This document shows, in pieces, positions 35,810-44,379 of a stretch of 64,000 bases of DNA; within the stretch, counting starts at the first letter, position 1, and each line of letters opens with the position of its first letter. A program made the translations under genes and the position numbers. The notes beneath the pieces were generated by a model. The model saw nothing but the letters and a program-made list of their open reading frames with translations, was not told where the DNA came from and did no database searches. The stretch spans positions 310,001-374,000 of the forward strand of contig NZ_JMMA01000002.1 in the NCBI RefSeq assembly GCF_000686125.1. Reading direction: 5' to 3'. Source of the DNA: Ruminococcus sp. NK3A76 (lineage in GTDB: Bacteria; Bacillota; Clostridia; Oscillospirales; Ruminococcaceae).

Positions 35810-35876
35810 GTGAAATATACGGTAAAATGTCATTTTTCACGCAATATCAGAAGTGAAGCACGCTTTAAAAAGGTCA

Positions 35877-35918
35877 AAAGCCGCTCATCACCCCGCAGGG
35901 GAGTGATAAACAGCTTTT
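35877..35918 (-). terminator. Terminator of the ABC exporter operon
   Basis: Long stem, AAAAGC...ATCACTCCCC against GGGGTGAT...GCTTTT on the minus strand, followed by a T-rich stretch. Confidence 0.65.
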
Positions 35919-35943
35919 GAGGGTCGTATATGGGAGAAAACTC

Positions 35944-38217
35944 TTATTCTACATTTTTGAGCGCTTCGTCAAGAGGTATGCGCTTTACCTTGCGGCTCAG
36001 TATCAGTGCAACGAGCGCATAGGTGATAACGCCAAGGCCTATCGTTTCAATAACCACCGACAGTGCGAGCTTATACTCAAACCAGCCCGAATAGCTCTTG
36101 AATGCCTCGAACATCAGAACTGCAAGCAGCCTGTCGCTTATGATGAGCCCGATTATCAGCGAGAGCACTGTGACAAAGCTCGTCGTGTGGATATAGAGAG
36201 AATTTATCTCGCTGTTGTTGTAGCCGAGTATCTTTGTCATCGAGATAGACTGCGTGTTTTTCTCGATGATTATCTTGGCGAGCAGGAATATAACGAGCAC
36301 GAATATCACCGTTCCGAAGAACGTGAATATAAACATCATGTTGCCCATTGAGCGTATCAGCTGGCGTGATGTCTTGGTAAGCTCGGTCACGGTTATGCGT
36401 GTGGCGATGTATTTTTCGTCAATGTCCTTTATCTCGTCGTCTGAGAAATAGCAGTTGAAGTAGCCGTCCTCATAGCCGAGCGTTTCGTTTAACATATCCT
36501 TGTCCATAAATACAGCGATTATAGCAGGGTAGTCATATAGTCCGCCGACCTCGAATTTATAGGTCTTGTCGGAGTATTTGTCTTTAAGCTCTAACGTGTC
36601 GCCTACATCTATGCGGTATTTTTTATGATATGCAGTCGAGATATCGACCTTGCCCTTTTCTGAATTCAGCCTGACATACTTGCTGTTTTTCTCAACGCCG
36701 TAGATAGATACGTCCTCGTCGATGCTTGCATCTGTCTTTTCGCCTATGTTCTGTAAGCTCGCAGTCGTGCAGGATTCAGCACCCTCTGTCTCGGTAGGCA
36801 CAGGTGCTTTGAGCACATACTGGTAGTTTGCGAGCAGGTTTTCGGTGGTGTTCTTTTCAAAGTCATTCAGCATCGGCTTGAAGACAAGGCTGAACATTAA
36901 AATGAGCTCTGCAAACAGCACACCTGCAAATATCACCACGAAGTTGGGCATATTCTGGAATATCACCCTGAGCCTGAAACGTGTCATTATCGGTATCTTG
37001 GTGTTTAGCCTGAATGCCTTCTTGCGGCCGTTCTTCTTAAGGTCGTGTCTGAGGAAGCGCAGGGGAGAGAGGCGGAGTTTTACACTCAGCATGATAAGGT
37101 TGATCAAAAACATCAGCACAAAGGGTATCACAGTCGTGAGTATGAATGCCTTTGGTGTGAAGACTATATCGTAGTGCGTGAGCGAGTAGCTTGCAGTGTA
37201 GCTGTGAGCAAATGTATCATTGAGCACCGTGTAGCCCAAGATGTTGCCGACTACAGCGCCTGCTGCGAGTGTGAGCATAGGCACTATCATATAGTGGCGA
37301 AGCATCTCGCCCCTTGTGTAGCCTGACGCTCTGAGAACGCCTATTACCGAGGCTTCCTTGGTTATCGTGTTGGAGATGGTTATCGAGAAAACAAATGCGA
37401 GGATCACTATAACTATATAAAGGAATATGGTTATCATGACCTCGTCGCCGCCGAAATCATCAGGTGCGAAGACTATTGCCTGATTTGTGAACGCAGGTAT
37501 GAACTCATCAAGCTCGCCGTAGGCGGAGAGAGTCTTTATAAGCTCCTCGGCCTTTTCCTTGCCCTCGATGTCGTCATCTCTGTCCGGGCGGTCGTTGTAG
37601 AAATAGCTGTAGCGGTAGTGTATGTGGTCATCTCTTATAGACTTGAAGCCCTCTTTTGTGACGATGCCGACACCGAATTTGTCGTTGTCAAACATCATAT
37701 CAGACGGGCTCTGGAACAGGCAGGAGTAATCGGAAAGTGCGACTATGCCGGTTATCGTAAACTCCTTGTCGGCAAACTTTATTGCAGAGCCTATTTTGAG
37801 GTCATGGTTTTCTGCGAAGAGTCTGTCGATGCCGAGCTCGTTGTCGCTTTTTGGCATATCGCCGTCAAGCAGGTCAACAAGGTCTATCTGCGTTCTGTCC
37901 GCAAATACACGGAAGGTCGAAGATTCAAAGCTCTGCACCGCTTCTTCCTTGTAGAAGTTGGGGTAGGCATCAATTTCGCCCTTTTCGGCTATCTCTTTGA
38001 GCGTTTCGTCTGTCAGCTTCTCGCTGTATTCAAAGCAGCCGTCCTCGACCTTGTATTTTTCAAAGCCCTCGTCCGAGGCTTTTTTCAAGCTGTTTTCCGA
38101 CACAAGGAAGCCCGACACGGCCGATATCATAAGCACAAAAAACAGGAATATGACAAAGTATTTCGGCCACTCGCTCTTAAGCTCCCTCGGCAGTCTTCTG
38201 TTAAGCGGATCTCTCAT
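35944..38217 (-). CDS. ABC transporter permease, FtsX/MacB type
   Basis: 757 residues. An N-terminal helix at about 20-40, a large extracytoplasmic domain (about 45-265), then FtsX-type helices at roughly 270-295, 320-345 and 360-385, a second extracytoplasmic domain (about 445-620) and helices near 635-660, 685-710 and 725-748. This double-FtsX layout is that of exporters for peptides, lipids or antimicrobials in Gram-positive bacteria. It works with the ATPase 17 bp upstream. The substrate is unknown; such pairs are often controlled by a TetR-family or two-component regulator. Confidence 0.88.
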   Translation of the reverse strand: MRDPLNRRLPRELKSEWPKYFVIFLFFVLMISAVSGFLVSENSLKKASDEGFEKYKVEDGCFEYSEKLTDETLKEIAEKGEIDAYPNFYKEEAVQSFESSTFRVFADRTQIDLVDLLDGDMPKSDNELGIDRLFAENHDLKIGSAIKFADKEFTITGIVALSDYSCLFQSPSDMMFDNDKFGVGIVTKEGFKSIRDDHIHYRYSYFYNDRPDRDDDIEGKEKAEELIKTLSAYGELDEFIPAFTNQAIVFAPDDFGGDEVMITIFLYIVIVILAFVFSITISNTITKEASVIGVLRASGYTRGEMLRHYMIVPMLTLAAGAVVGNILGYTVLNDTFAHSYTASYSLTHYDIVFTPKAFILTTVIPFVLMFLINLIMLSVKLRLSPLRFLRHDLKKNGRKKAFRLNTKIPIMTRFRLRVIFQNMPNFVVIFAGVLFAELILMFSLVFKPMLNDFEKNTTENLLANYQYVLKAPVPTETEGAESCTTASLQNIGEKTDASIDEDVSIYGVEKNSKYVRLNSEKGKVDISTAYHKKYRIDVGDTLELKDKYSDKTYKFEVGGLYDYPAIIAVFMDKDMLNETLGYEDGYFNCYFSDDEIKDIDEKYIATRITVTELTKTSRQLIRSMGNMMFIFTFFGTVIFVLVIFLLAKIIIEKNTQSISMTKILGYNNSEINSLYIHTTSFVTVLSLIIGLIISDRLLAVLMFEAFKSYSGWFEYKLALSVVIETIGLGVITYALVALILSRKVKRIPLDEALKNVE

Positions 38218-38234
38218 ACTACCACCTCGTTTTC

Positions 38235-38933
38235 TTACCAGTCAAGCTCTTGCGCTGTCAGCTTGCTCTCGTTAAGGTAGTTCTTTCTTATCACGCCGTC
38301 ACGCAGCTTTATCACTCTATCTGCCATGTTCTTTATGGCGTCGTTGTGTGTTACCATTATGACTGTCGAGCCGTATTTCTGATTGAGGTCGCTTATAACG
38401 CCGAGTATCTCCTTCGAGGTCTTGAAATCGAGCGCACCTGTCGGCTCATCGCAGAGGAGTATGTCGGGGTTCTTGATAACTGCTCTGCCGATAGCAGTTC
38501 TCTGCTGCTGGCCGCCTGAGAGTTGGTTTGGCAGCTTGTGCCTGTGCTCGTAAAGCCCGAGCGCTTTGAGCAGCTCGTCTACATCGAGCGGCGAGTCGGA
38601 AAGATAAGCACCGACCTCTATATTCTCCTTGATATTTAAGTTCGGGATAAGGTTGTACATCTGGAATATGTAGCCTAAGTGCTTGCGCCTGTAGAAGGTG
38701 AGCGCTTTCTCGTTCATATCCTTGGTCTTTTCGCCGTTAATGGATATATACCCGTTATCAGCAGAGTCGATGCCGCCGATGATGTTAAGAAGCGTCGATT
38801 TGCCAGACCCGGAAGGACCGAGCAGCACGCAGAATTCGCCTTTTTCTATCTCGGCGTTTATTCCCTTAAGCACCTCGACACGGCTCTCACCGTCACCAAA
38901 GCTCTTTTTTACGTCACTTATCTCCAGAAACAT
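38235..38933 (-). CDS. ABC transporter ATPase, LolD/MacB type
   Basis: 232 residues. Walker A GPSGSGKSTLLN, Q-loop in YIFQMYNLIPNLN, signature LSGGQQQRTAIGRAV, Walker B ILLCDEPTGALD and the H-loop VTHN are all intact. It powers the FtsX-type permease encoded next. The GGAGGAGAA ribosome site lies directly after a palindromic operator, so a bound repressor would cover the start of the message. Confidence 0.93.
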   Translation of the reverse strand: MFLEISDVKKSFGDGESRVEVLKGINAEIEKGEFCVLLGPSGSGKSTLLNIIGGIDSADNGYISINGEKTKDMNEKALTFYRRKHLGYIFQMYNLIPNLNIKENIEVGAYLSDSPLDVDELLKALGLYEHRHKLPNQLSGGQQQRTAIGRAVIKNPDILLCDEPTGALDFKTSKEILGVISDLNQKYGSTVIMVTHNDAIKNMADRVIKLRDGVIRKNYLNESKLTAQELDW

Positions 38934-38951
38934 AGTATTCTCCTCCTTTTG

Positions 38952-38969
38952 AGTTAGTGCTCGCTAACT
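38952..38969. promoter_or_regulatory. Palindromic operator AGTTAGTG-CT-CGCTAACT
   Basis: Eight-base arms AGTTAGTG and CGCTAACT with one mismatch pair, lying between the -10 box and the ribosome site of the exporter ATPase. Sites of the form GTTAGTGN2-4CACTAAC are typical TetR-family operators of such exporters. No regulator gene is present in the window. Confidence 0.65.
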
Positions 38970-38977
38970 GTATTTAT

Positions 38978-39006
38978 ATTATAGCTTACATAACATTATT
39001 TGTCAA
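38978..39006 (-). promoter_or_regulatory. Proximal promoter of the ABC exporter operon
   Basis: On the minus strand TTGACA (39006-39001), 17 bp, TATAAT (38983-38978), consensus in both boxes. Confidence 0.85.
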
Positions 39007-39152
39007 TGGTGCATTTCACAAATTTTTCTGCCCGTTAGCCAAGGCAAATTGTTATATATCACCTATGAGCAAGTGAACAATTATTCATATATTAAACAAA
39101 GTAACACCTTACCGTATTTTATGTTCGCCGGGTTATCATCTGCGTTACATAG

Positions 39153-39181
39153 ATTATACCATAAGTTCATATGAACCGCAA
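39153..39181 (-). promoter_or_regulatory. Possible distal promoter with palindrome in its spacer
   Basis: On the minus strand TTGCGG (39181-39176), 17 bp, TATAAT (39158-39153). The spacer contains the perfect 12-bp palindrome GTTCATATGAAC (39165-39176), a candidate repressor site distinct from the one at 38952. Confidence 0.5.
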
Positions 39182-39325
39182 GTGGAGATTTATGACACTT
39201 TGGCACGGTTGCTTGAATTATCCGGAGATAGCTGCGTTTTTCTCAATAATTCTCAATATTCCTTGAAATCTCATTTTTGCCGCATCAGGCTTGTCTGTGT
39301 AGTATCAGCCCCAAAAACATCAAAA

Positions 39326-39346
39326 CGCCCTGCGTGATGCAAGGCG
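39326..39346 (-). terminator. Second terminator-like hairpin downstream of glnA
   Basis: On the minus strand CGCCTTGC pairs with GCAGGGCG (one G-U) around ATCAC, followed by TTTTG and T-rich sequence. Confidence 0.5.
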
Positions 39347-39411
39347 CTCTGACGAAAATATATGGTGGGGTCATCTCGGAGTATACCGAGATATGGCGTT
39401 ATCTGTAATAT

Positions 39412-39430
39412 AAAAAGCGGCCGCAGGCCG
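39412..39430 (-). terminator. Terminator of glnA
   Basis: On the minus strand CGGCC-TGC-GGCCG-C is followed by TTTTT, 56 bp after the glnA stop codon. Confidence 0.7.
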
Positions 39431-39486
39431 GAGGGTATGGTATGCCCCCGGTGTGCAGTCCGCCTCATTGCAAACTATAGTTTTGA

Positions 39487-41565
39487 TTATTTTACATAGA
39501 AGAGCAGCTGACCGTATGTCGGGTAAGGCCAGTACTTCTCGCCTACGGATACCTCTATCTCATCTGCGGTAGCTCTGAGCTCGCCCATAGCTGCGAATAC
39601 TACATCGTGGTAGTAGTTTGCTGCTTGCGCAACATCTGTGATGTCGTGAGCCTTGACGATAGCATCTTCAAGTGCGCCGAGCTTCTTATACATATCAGCC
39701 ATGAGCACTGAGAGCTTCTTTACAAGCTCTGTCTCGAACTCAGCAGGTGCGCCGATGTTCTTGGAAAGGTTTGCAGTCTCAGCAAGATCCTTTACATAGC
39801 TTGCAGCAGCAGGAAGGATATCCTTCTTAGCCATGTCTACCATTGTAAGAGCCTCGATGTTGAGTGTCTTTACATACTCGTCAAGGAGTATCTCAACTCT
39901 TGAATGGAGCTCTGTTGCTGTGTATACACCGTACTTCTCAAAGAGTGCGATGTTCTCAGGTGTTGCGAATGTAGGAACAGCCTCAGGAGTGGACTTAAGG
40001 TTAAGTAATCCTCTTTTTTCAGCCTCAACAGGCCACTCGTCGGAATAACCGTTGCCGTTGAAGATGATAGGCTCGCATTCCTTGATAGTTGTTCTGATGA
40101 GCTCATTGAGTGCTGCCTTGAAGTCGGAAGCGCTTTCGAGCTTTTCGGAGAAGTCGTCAAGTGTTTCTGCGATGATCGTGTTAATAACTGTGTTCGGGCC
40201 AGCGCAGGAAAGTCTTGAACCGGGCATTCTGAACTCGAACTTGTTGCCTGTGAATGCGAAAGGTGAAGTTCTGTTTCTGTCTGTTGTATCCTTCGGGAAG
40301 TTGGGGAGAACGTCTACGCCGATCTCCATGTCAACGTGCTCGCCCTCGTACTTCTTGCCATTTACGATAGCGTCGAGGATAGCTGTGAGCTCATCGCCAA
40401 GGAAGATGGAGATGATAGCCGGAGGTGCTTCGTTAGCGCCGAGACGGTGGTCATTGCCGGCCGATGCAACGGAAGCTCTGAGCACGTCCTGATGCTTGTA
40501 AACTGCCTTGATAACTGCTGTTAAGAAGAGCAAAAACTGTGCGTTCTCAGCAGGTGTCTTACCGGGGTCAAGGAGGTTTACGCCTGTGTTTGTAGAGATA
40601 GACCAGTTGTTGTGCTTACCGGAGCCGTTGATGCCTGCGAAAGGCTTTTCATGGAGCAGGCACTTGAAGCCGTGCTTTCTTGCTGTACGCTTCATGATCT
40701 CCATTGTGAGCTGGTTGTGGTCTGTTGCGATATTTGTTGTACCGAAGATAGGTGCGAGCTCGTGCTGTGCGGGAGCAACTTCGTTATGCTTTGTCTTTGC
40801 ATAAACGCCGAGCTTCCAGAGCTGCTCGTCAAGATCCTTCATGTAAGCTGCAACTCTTGTCTTGATAGTACCGAAGTAGTGGTCTTCAAGCTCCTGACCC
40901 TTCGGAGCAGGTGCGCCGTAGAGCGAGCGGCCTGTATAGATAAGGTCTTTTCTGTGAGAATACATCTCTCTGTCGATGAGGAAGTATTCCTGCTCGGGGC
41001 CGACATTTGAGATAACTCTTGTAGCGTCAGAACCGAAGAGCTTTAATACTCTGAGAGCTGACTTATTGATAGCTTCCATAGAACGCAGGAGAGGAGTTTT
41101 CTTATCAAGTGCTTCACCGTTATAGGAGCAGAATGCTGTAGGGATGCAAAGTGTATTCTCCTTGATGAATGCGAATGATGTAGGATCCCATGCTGTATAG
41201 CCTCTTGCCTCGAAAGTAGCTCTTAAGCCGCCGGAGGGGAACGAGGAAGCATCAGGCTCACCCTTGATGAGCTCCTTGCCCGAGAATTCCATAATAACGT
41301 GGCCTTCCTCTGTAGGGGAGATAAAGCTGTCGAGCTTCTCTGCTGTAAGGCCTGTCATCGGCTGGAACCAGTGAGTATAGTGTGTGCAGCCCTTTTCACA
41401 AGCCCAGTCCTTCATAGCGTTTGCAACAACGTTTGCAACATCAAGTCCTAAAGGTGTGCCGTCGTTGATAGTCTTCTTAAGTGCCTTGTATGTCTGCTTG
41501 GGAAGGCGCTCCTTCATGACTGCTTCATTGAATACATCGCTGCCAAATAACTCGGGTACGTTCAT
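39487..41565 (-). CDS. glnA: Glutamine synthetase type III
   Basis: 692 residues, the large type III form (glnN group) common in Ruminococcus and Bacteroides. Typical stretches include [47 protein letters not shown]-type text (here [20 protein letters not shown]) and [16 protein letters not shown]. It makes glutamine from glutamate, ammonia and ATP and is the main ammonia assimilation route. ATG 41565 follows AAAAGGAGT; the frame stays open 68 codons upstream, but that part crosses the leader terminator and the promoter and is not coding. Regulation is probably by leader attenuation, described separately. Confidence 0.95.
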   Translation of the reverse strand: MNVPELFGSDVFNEAVMKERLPKQTYKALKKTINDGTPLGLDVANVVANAMKDWACEKGCTHYTHWFQPMTGLTAEKLDSFISPTEEGHVIMEFSGKELIKGEPDASSFPSGGLRATFEARGYTAWDPTSFAFIKENTLCIPTAFCSYNGEALDKKTPLLRSMEAINKSALRVLKLFGSDATRVISNVGPEQEYFLIDREMYSHRKDLIYTGRSLYGAPAPKGQELEDHYFGTIKTRVAAYMKDLDEQLWKLGVYAKTKHNEVAPAQHELAPIFGTTNIATDHNQLTMEIMKRTARKHGFKCLLHEKPFAGINGSGKHNNWSISTNTGVNLLDPGKTPAENAQFLLFLTAVIKAVYKHQDVLRASVASAGNDHRLGANEAPPAIISIFLGDELTAILDAIVNGKKYEGEHVDMEIGVDVLPNFPKDTTDRNRTSPFAFTGNKFEFRMPGSRLSCAGPNTVINTIIAETLDDFSEKLESASDFKAALNELIRTTIKECEPIIFNGNGYSDEWPVEAEKRGLLNLKSTPEAVPTFATPENIALFEKYGVYTATELHSRVEILLDEYVKTLNIEALTMVDMAKKDILPAAASYVKDLAETANLSKNIGAPAEFETELVKKLSVLMADMYKKLGALEDAIVKAHDITDVAQAANYYHDVVFAAMGELRATADEIEVSVGEKYWPYPTYGQLLFYVK

Positions 41566-41590
41566 AATGATTACTCCTTTTCGATAAGTA

Positions 41591-41644
41591 TAAAAAAATA
41601 AAAACGCTGCGGACAAATAACATCGTCCACAGCGCCTTTGCTGT
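41591..41644 (-). promoter_or_regulatory. glnA leader: terminator with overlapping alternative hairpin (putative attenuator)
   Basis: On the minus strand CGCTGTGGAC (41634-41625) pairs with GTCCGCAGCG (41614-41605) and a T-rich run follows, a strong intrinsic terminator 30 bp before the glnA ribosome site. The 5' arm can instead join a smaller hairpin ACAGC-AAAGGC-GCTGT (41644-41629). The six-base loop has A at position 1 and G at position 4, as in hairpins bound by ANTAR antiterminators. Confidence 0.6.
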
Positions 41645-41655
41645 TTACAGTTATG

Positions 41656-41684
41656 AGTATATACCTTTTTGCCCGATTTGTCAA
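41656..41684 (-). promoter_or_regulatory. glnA promoter
   Basis: On the minus strand TTGACA (41684-41679), 17 bp, TATACT (41661-41656). Transcription should begin near 41649, just before the alternative leader hairpin. Confidence 0.75.
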
Positions 41685-41738
41685 GAGGTAATTGCCGTCT
41701 TTTGACACTTTCGTAAATTAAGCACCAAGAAATACCCC

Positions 41739-41971
41739 ATTGTTGAAAGATATTTGGTGCAGTTTTCACAAATCTATATCTGCGTAATTCCGGCTTAATT
41801 ATGCGTTAATAATTTTAACCAACGGGTCAAAATATGTCAAAAAGTATTACTTTTAGTAAACATAAACCAGTAATTCCTCGATTGTTGAAAGATATTTGGT
41901 GCAGATTTCACAAAGAAACAGTTAAATAATTTGGCGTTAATAGGGGGTTAATAGTTTTAACAGAGGGGTCA
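41739..41971. repeat. Direct duplication upstream of glnA, period 142 bp
   Basis: A 24-base stretch (41739-41762, ATTGTTGAAAGATATTTGGT...) recurs exactly at 41881-41904, and the sequence after each copy stays similar (TTTCACAAA, later GCGTTAATA...GGGTCA). The region between glnA and the zinc-ribbon genes (41566-42035) contains no other gene. Confidence 0.7.
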
Positions 41972-42035
41972 TTATTATGGGCTGTCATTGACTTATGTCG
42001 GAATACTAACGGGGGAGTAAAATCACTTCGGTTTA

Positions 42036-42317
42036 TTATCCGGCAAAGAACAAAACATAATAAACAAACCAAGCAACAATACCTGCAATAAGAGCAGTAG
42101 TACCCGCTGTTTTCTTTCCTTTTGACAGATATACAATGCCGATTATTACGCCAACGATAGGCAATAATATAGATGCAAGTATTTCGGCAGCGGTTGCTTT
42201 TCTATCTTCGTTATCGTTGTTAGTGTTGCTCTGAATATCCTCTTGTGGAACACCACAATGAATACATATAACAGCTTTATCGTCAATTTCTTTTCCACAG
42301 TTTCTGCAAAATGCCAT
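42036..42317 (-). CDS. Small zinc-ribbon membrane protein
   Basis: 93 residues. An N-terminal zinc ribbon (CRNCGKEIDDKAVICIHCG, four Cys) is followed by a short polar linker and two hydrophobic helices at about 48-67 and 72-91. ATG 42317 follows GGAGG. It is the last of three minus-strand genes that share the start MAFCRNCG and are AT-richer than the surroundings. Such proteins are widespread in Firmicutes and usually have no known function; a role in membrane stress sensing is only a guess. Confidence 0.75.
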   Translation of the reverse strand: MAFCRNCGKEIDDKAVICIHCGVPQEDIQSNTNNDNEDRKATAAEILASILLPIVGVIIGIVYLSKGKKTAGTTALIAGIVAWFVYYVLFFAG

Positions 42318-42333
42318 TTTAGTTCCTCCGATT

Positions 42334-43287
42334 TTATATTTGCATAGCATTATATATAATAATATATCCTAATACTGATAGATTGCCAATAACAAATAAT
42401 GTCTTACCTGCACGTTGCTTTCCAAGCAGATAGTATACTATTCCAAGAATAGAACCAAGTCCCGGCATAATTACTGCACCAATAATTTCAAGCAATGAAG
42501 CCTTTCTATCTTCATTCTCCTTATCTCTTTGCATTGAATGTTTTTCGAGTGACACACCGCAATGTATACAAACTACAGCATTTTCATCAATCTCTCCGCC
42601 ACAGTTTCTGCAATAAATCTTATTGCTTTGTGTAGTTGATGAGTATGCCGAAGTTTCGTTTGATATAGTTTGTTTCAATATCTCAAAATCATTTTTCTCA
42701 TTAAAAATAAGTCTTGAAATAACTATTATTGCGCCCCCTAAAAATGCAAGTATGATGTAAGAAATAAGTACTATTCTATATTGATAAGAAAATTTGTCGA
42801 TACCGAATAAAACTTTTAATTTAAAACTAAATGCGACCTTGTGATAGCTACCATTAAAATTAATACCTTCTGTAATAAAAAAAACAATTCCGGCTATTAA
42901 TGTAATACAGCCCACTATCATTATAATGATTTTTACAATACTAACTTTTACGTCCTTTTTATCCATAATTGCTTTTCTTGATAAATATACTGCAGTACCA
43001 ACAGATAACAATACTATAAAGCCAATAAACGCTACTATGAATGCTGTTTTATATCCTGTTTTTTTCAATTCAAAAGACTTTGCCCAACAGAGAATAAATG
43101 TGATCAATATCCCCACAGCACCCAAAACGATTAAAACAGCCCCAATACTTTGTGTCTTTTTAAAAAGCTTTTCGTTAACCATACTTTTTACCTGATTATT
43201 ATTTCTGTTTGATAATGGCACACCGCAATGCACGCAAATAACAGCCTTATCATCAATTTCCTTTCCGCAGTTTCTGCAAAATGCCAT
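42334..43287 (-). CDS. Multi-pass membrane protein with two zinc ribbons
   Basis: 317 residues. Zinc ribbon 1 at residues 4-22 (CRNCGKEIDDKAVICVHCG), then four hydrophobic helices between about 40 and 200, a second ribbon near 224-243 (YCRNCGGEIDENAVVCIHCG), and two more helices near the C-terminus that resemble those of the following 93-residue gene. The second half therefore looks like a copy of that gene fused to a four-helix module. AT-rich codon use (many AAA, AAT, TTA) contrasts with the neighbours and suggests later acquisition. Confidence 0.7.
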   Translation of the reverse strand: MAFCRNCGKEIDDKAVICVHCGVPLSNRNNNQVKSMVNEKLFKKTQSIGAVLIVLGAVGILITFILCWAKSFELKKTGYKTAFIVAFIGFIVLLSVGTAVYLSRKAIMDKKDVKVSIVKIIIMIVGCITLIAGIVFFITEGINFNGSYHKVAFSFKLKVLFGIDKFSYQYRIVLISYIILAFLGGAIIVISRLIFNEKNDFEILKQTISNETSAYSSTTQSNKIYCRNCGGEIDENAVVCIHCGVSLEKHSMQRDKENEDRKASLLEIIGAVIMPGLGSILGIVYYLLGKQRAGKTLFVIGNLSVLGYIIIYNAMQI

Positions 43288-43313
43288 GGTTTATTACCTC
43301 GCTTTCATAAGTA

Positions 43314-43862
43314 TTATTTTGTGGATTGGTTATCATACATTTGCTTAACGATCTTTAGTTGGTCATCAAGCTTAGATTTATCGGTGTCGCCTAATGGCAC
43401 ATCTGCGATGTGGGTGTAGTCATTAGCTTTTATCATTCCGTCAACACGAATAACTATTATTGCGCCGCTGTTGATCGTAGAACTCATAACAGTTGATGAT
43501 GTTTCAACATAGAAATAATATATATTTCCCGTGCTGTCAAGCAATTTGGGCTGCGAATTTGAAAATTTCATAGCGCTGCCTTTGTTTTTCTCCTTCACAT
43601 TTTTAAGATAGTCTTCACAGCAATTTGTTGCATACCTTTCCGGATCTGATACATGATAAATGACTGTTATTCCTATCAAGCCTGCAAGTATTACCACAAA
43701 AGCTATGACGATGATTTTAAAGCTCTTGCTTGTTTGAGGTCTTACAAGTTCGCCACCTGCTTTGCTTTGTGGGGCAGCTTTTGGCGACAGCGCACAGCCA
43801 CACGATAAGCAGACTATTGCGTTATTGGGCTGCTCAGCACCGCAGTTTCTGCAAAATGCCAT
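43314..43862 (-). CDS. Zinc-ribbon protein with one membrane helix and exported domain
   Basis: 182 residues. Zinc ribbon CRNCGAEQPNNAIVCLSCG at 4-22, a linker, one hydrophobic helix near 48-70, and a C-terminal domain of about 110 residues outside the membrane. The exported part resembles small SnoaL/DUF4878-like folds in length and pattern, but I cannot assign it. ATG 43862 follows GGAGGTAG. Consensus promoter at 43896-43924, divergent from the XRE regulator. First gene of the zinc-ribbon set. Confidence 0.7.
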   Translation of the reverse strand: MAFCRNCGAEQPNNAIVCLSCGCALSPKAAPQSKAGGELVRPQTSKSFKIIVIAFVVILAGLIGITVIYHVSDPERYATNCCEDYLKNVKEKNKGSAMKFSNSQPKLLDSTGNIYYFYVETSSTVMSSTINSGAIIVIRVDGMIKANDYTHIADVPLGDTDKSKLDDQLKIVKQMYDNQSTK

Positions 43863-43895
43863 AGAATCTACCTCCAATTCATCTTTGATACATAC

Positions 43896-43924
43896 ATTAT
43901 ATCATATCCTGTACTGTATGTCAA
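43896..43924 (-). promoter_or_regulatory. Promoter of the zinc-ribbon gene set
   Basis: On the minus strand TTGACA (43924-43919), 17 bp, TATAAT (43901-43896). It is 20 bp from the divergent promoter of the XRE gene. Confidence 0.85.
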
Positions 43925-43943
43925 TATTATGACTGCCAGTATA

Positions 43944-43973
43944 TTTACAAATTATTTGTGCATAATGTATAAT
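43944..43973 (+). promoter_or_regulatory. Promoter of the XRE regulator gene
   Basis: TTTACA at 43944-43949 and TATAAT at 43968-43973, 18-bp spacer. Confidence 0.75.
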
Positions 43974-43992
43974 AAAAGGTGGTGATGAATAT

Positions 43993-44340
43993 ATGAAAGA
44001 TAGCAAAACAAACGTAAATTTTTTAGCAATAGGTGAAAAAGTTAAGAATAAGAGAGCTGCTATGGGGCTTAGTCAGGAGAAGCTGGCGGAGCTTTGCGGT
44101 GTCACGCCGTCGTATATAGGGCATATTGAACGTGGCTCACGAAACCTGTCGCTCAATACGGCGATAAGCATATCAGATGTATTGGGTATGTCGCTTGACT
44201 ATCTTCTGCTCGATGTGAAAAATGACAAAATGAGCGTGTTTGAGGGCATCTCGGCAGACCTGAAAAACCATGACCCGATAAAGGTCGAGAATTTCCTTAA
44301 CACTGTAAAAATTCTTGCTGCGAATATAGATAATATGTAA
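43993..44340 (+). CDS. XRE-family transcriptional regulator
   Basis: 115 residues. A helix-turn-helix of the XRE/Cro type occupies about residues 12-70 (VKNKRAAMGLSQEKLAELCGVTPSYIGHIERGSRNLSLNTAISISDVL), and a helical C-terminal part may dimerise. It has a strong ribosome site (AAAGGTGGTGATG). It is divergent from the zinc-ribbon set with promoters only 20 bp apart, so it may control that set or itself. GC is closer to the chromosome average than that of the zinc-ribbon genes. Confidence 0.85.
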   Translation: MKDSKTNVNFLAIGEKVKNKRAAMGLSQEKLAELCGVTPSYIGHIERGSRNLSLNTAISISDVLGMSLDYLLLDVKNDKMSVFEGISADLKNHDPIKVENFLNTVKILAANIDNM

Positions 44341-44341
44341 A

Positions 44342-44373
44342 AACGCTGACAAAGCCTGTGCTCTGTCAGCGTT
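44342..44373. terminator. Bidirectional terminator
   Basis: Ten-pair stem AACGCTGACA (44342-44351) with TGTCAGCGTT (44364-44373), between the convergent XRE and esterase genes. Confidence 0.75.
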
Positions 44374-44379
44374 ATTTGT

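Larger units (their letters stand above)
39007..39486. other. 480-bp non-coding region between the ABC exporter and glnA
   Basis: No credible gene. It holds a distal promoter for the exporter (39153-39181), an inverted repeat AATTGTT/AACAATT (39047-39082), two terminator-like hairpins after glnA (39326-39346 and 39412-39430), and between those a perfect hairpin ATCTCGG-AGTATA-CCGAGAT (39373-39392). Confidence 0.6.

Noticed and set aside
39271-39468. 65-codon minus-strand frame downstream of glnA
   Set aside because: It crosses two terminator hairpins and has no ribosome site.
41641-41684. Complete two-hairpin ANTAR target before glnA
   Set aside because: Only one hexaloop hairpin fits downstream of the predicted transcript start; the first of the usual pair would lie in the promoter.
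41566-41769. A 68-residue N-terminal extension of glutamine synthetase
   Set aside because: The extension would run through the leader terminator and the promoter boxes; GS III proteins begin near MNVPELFGS.
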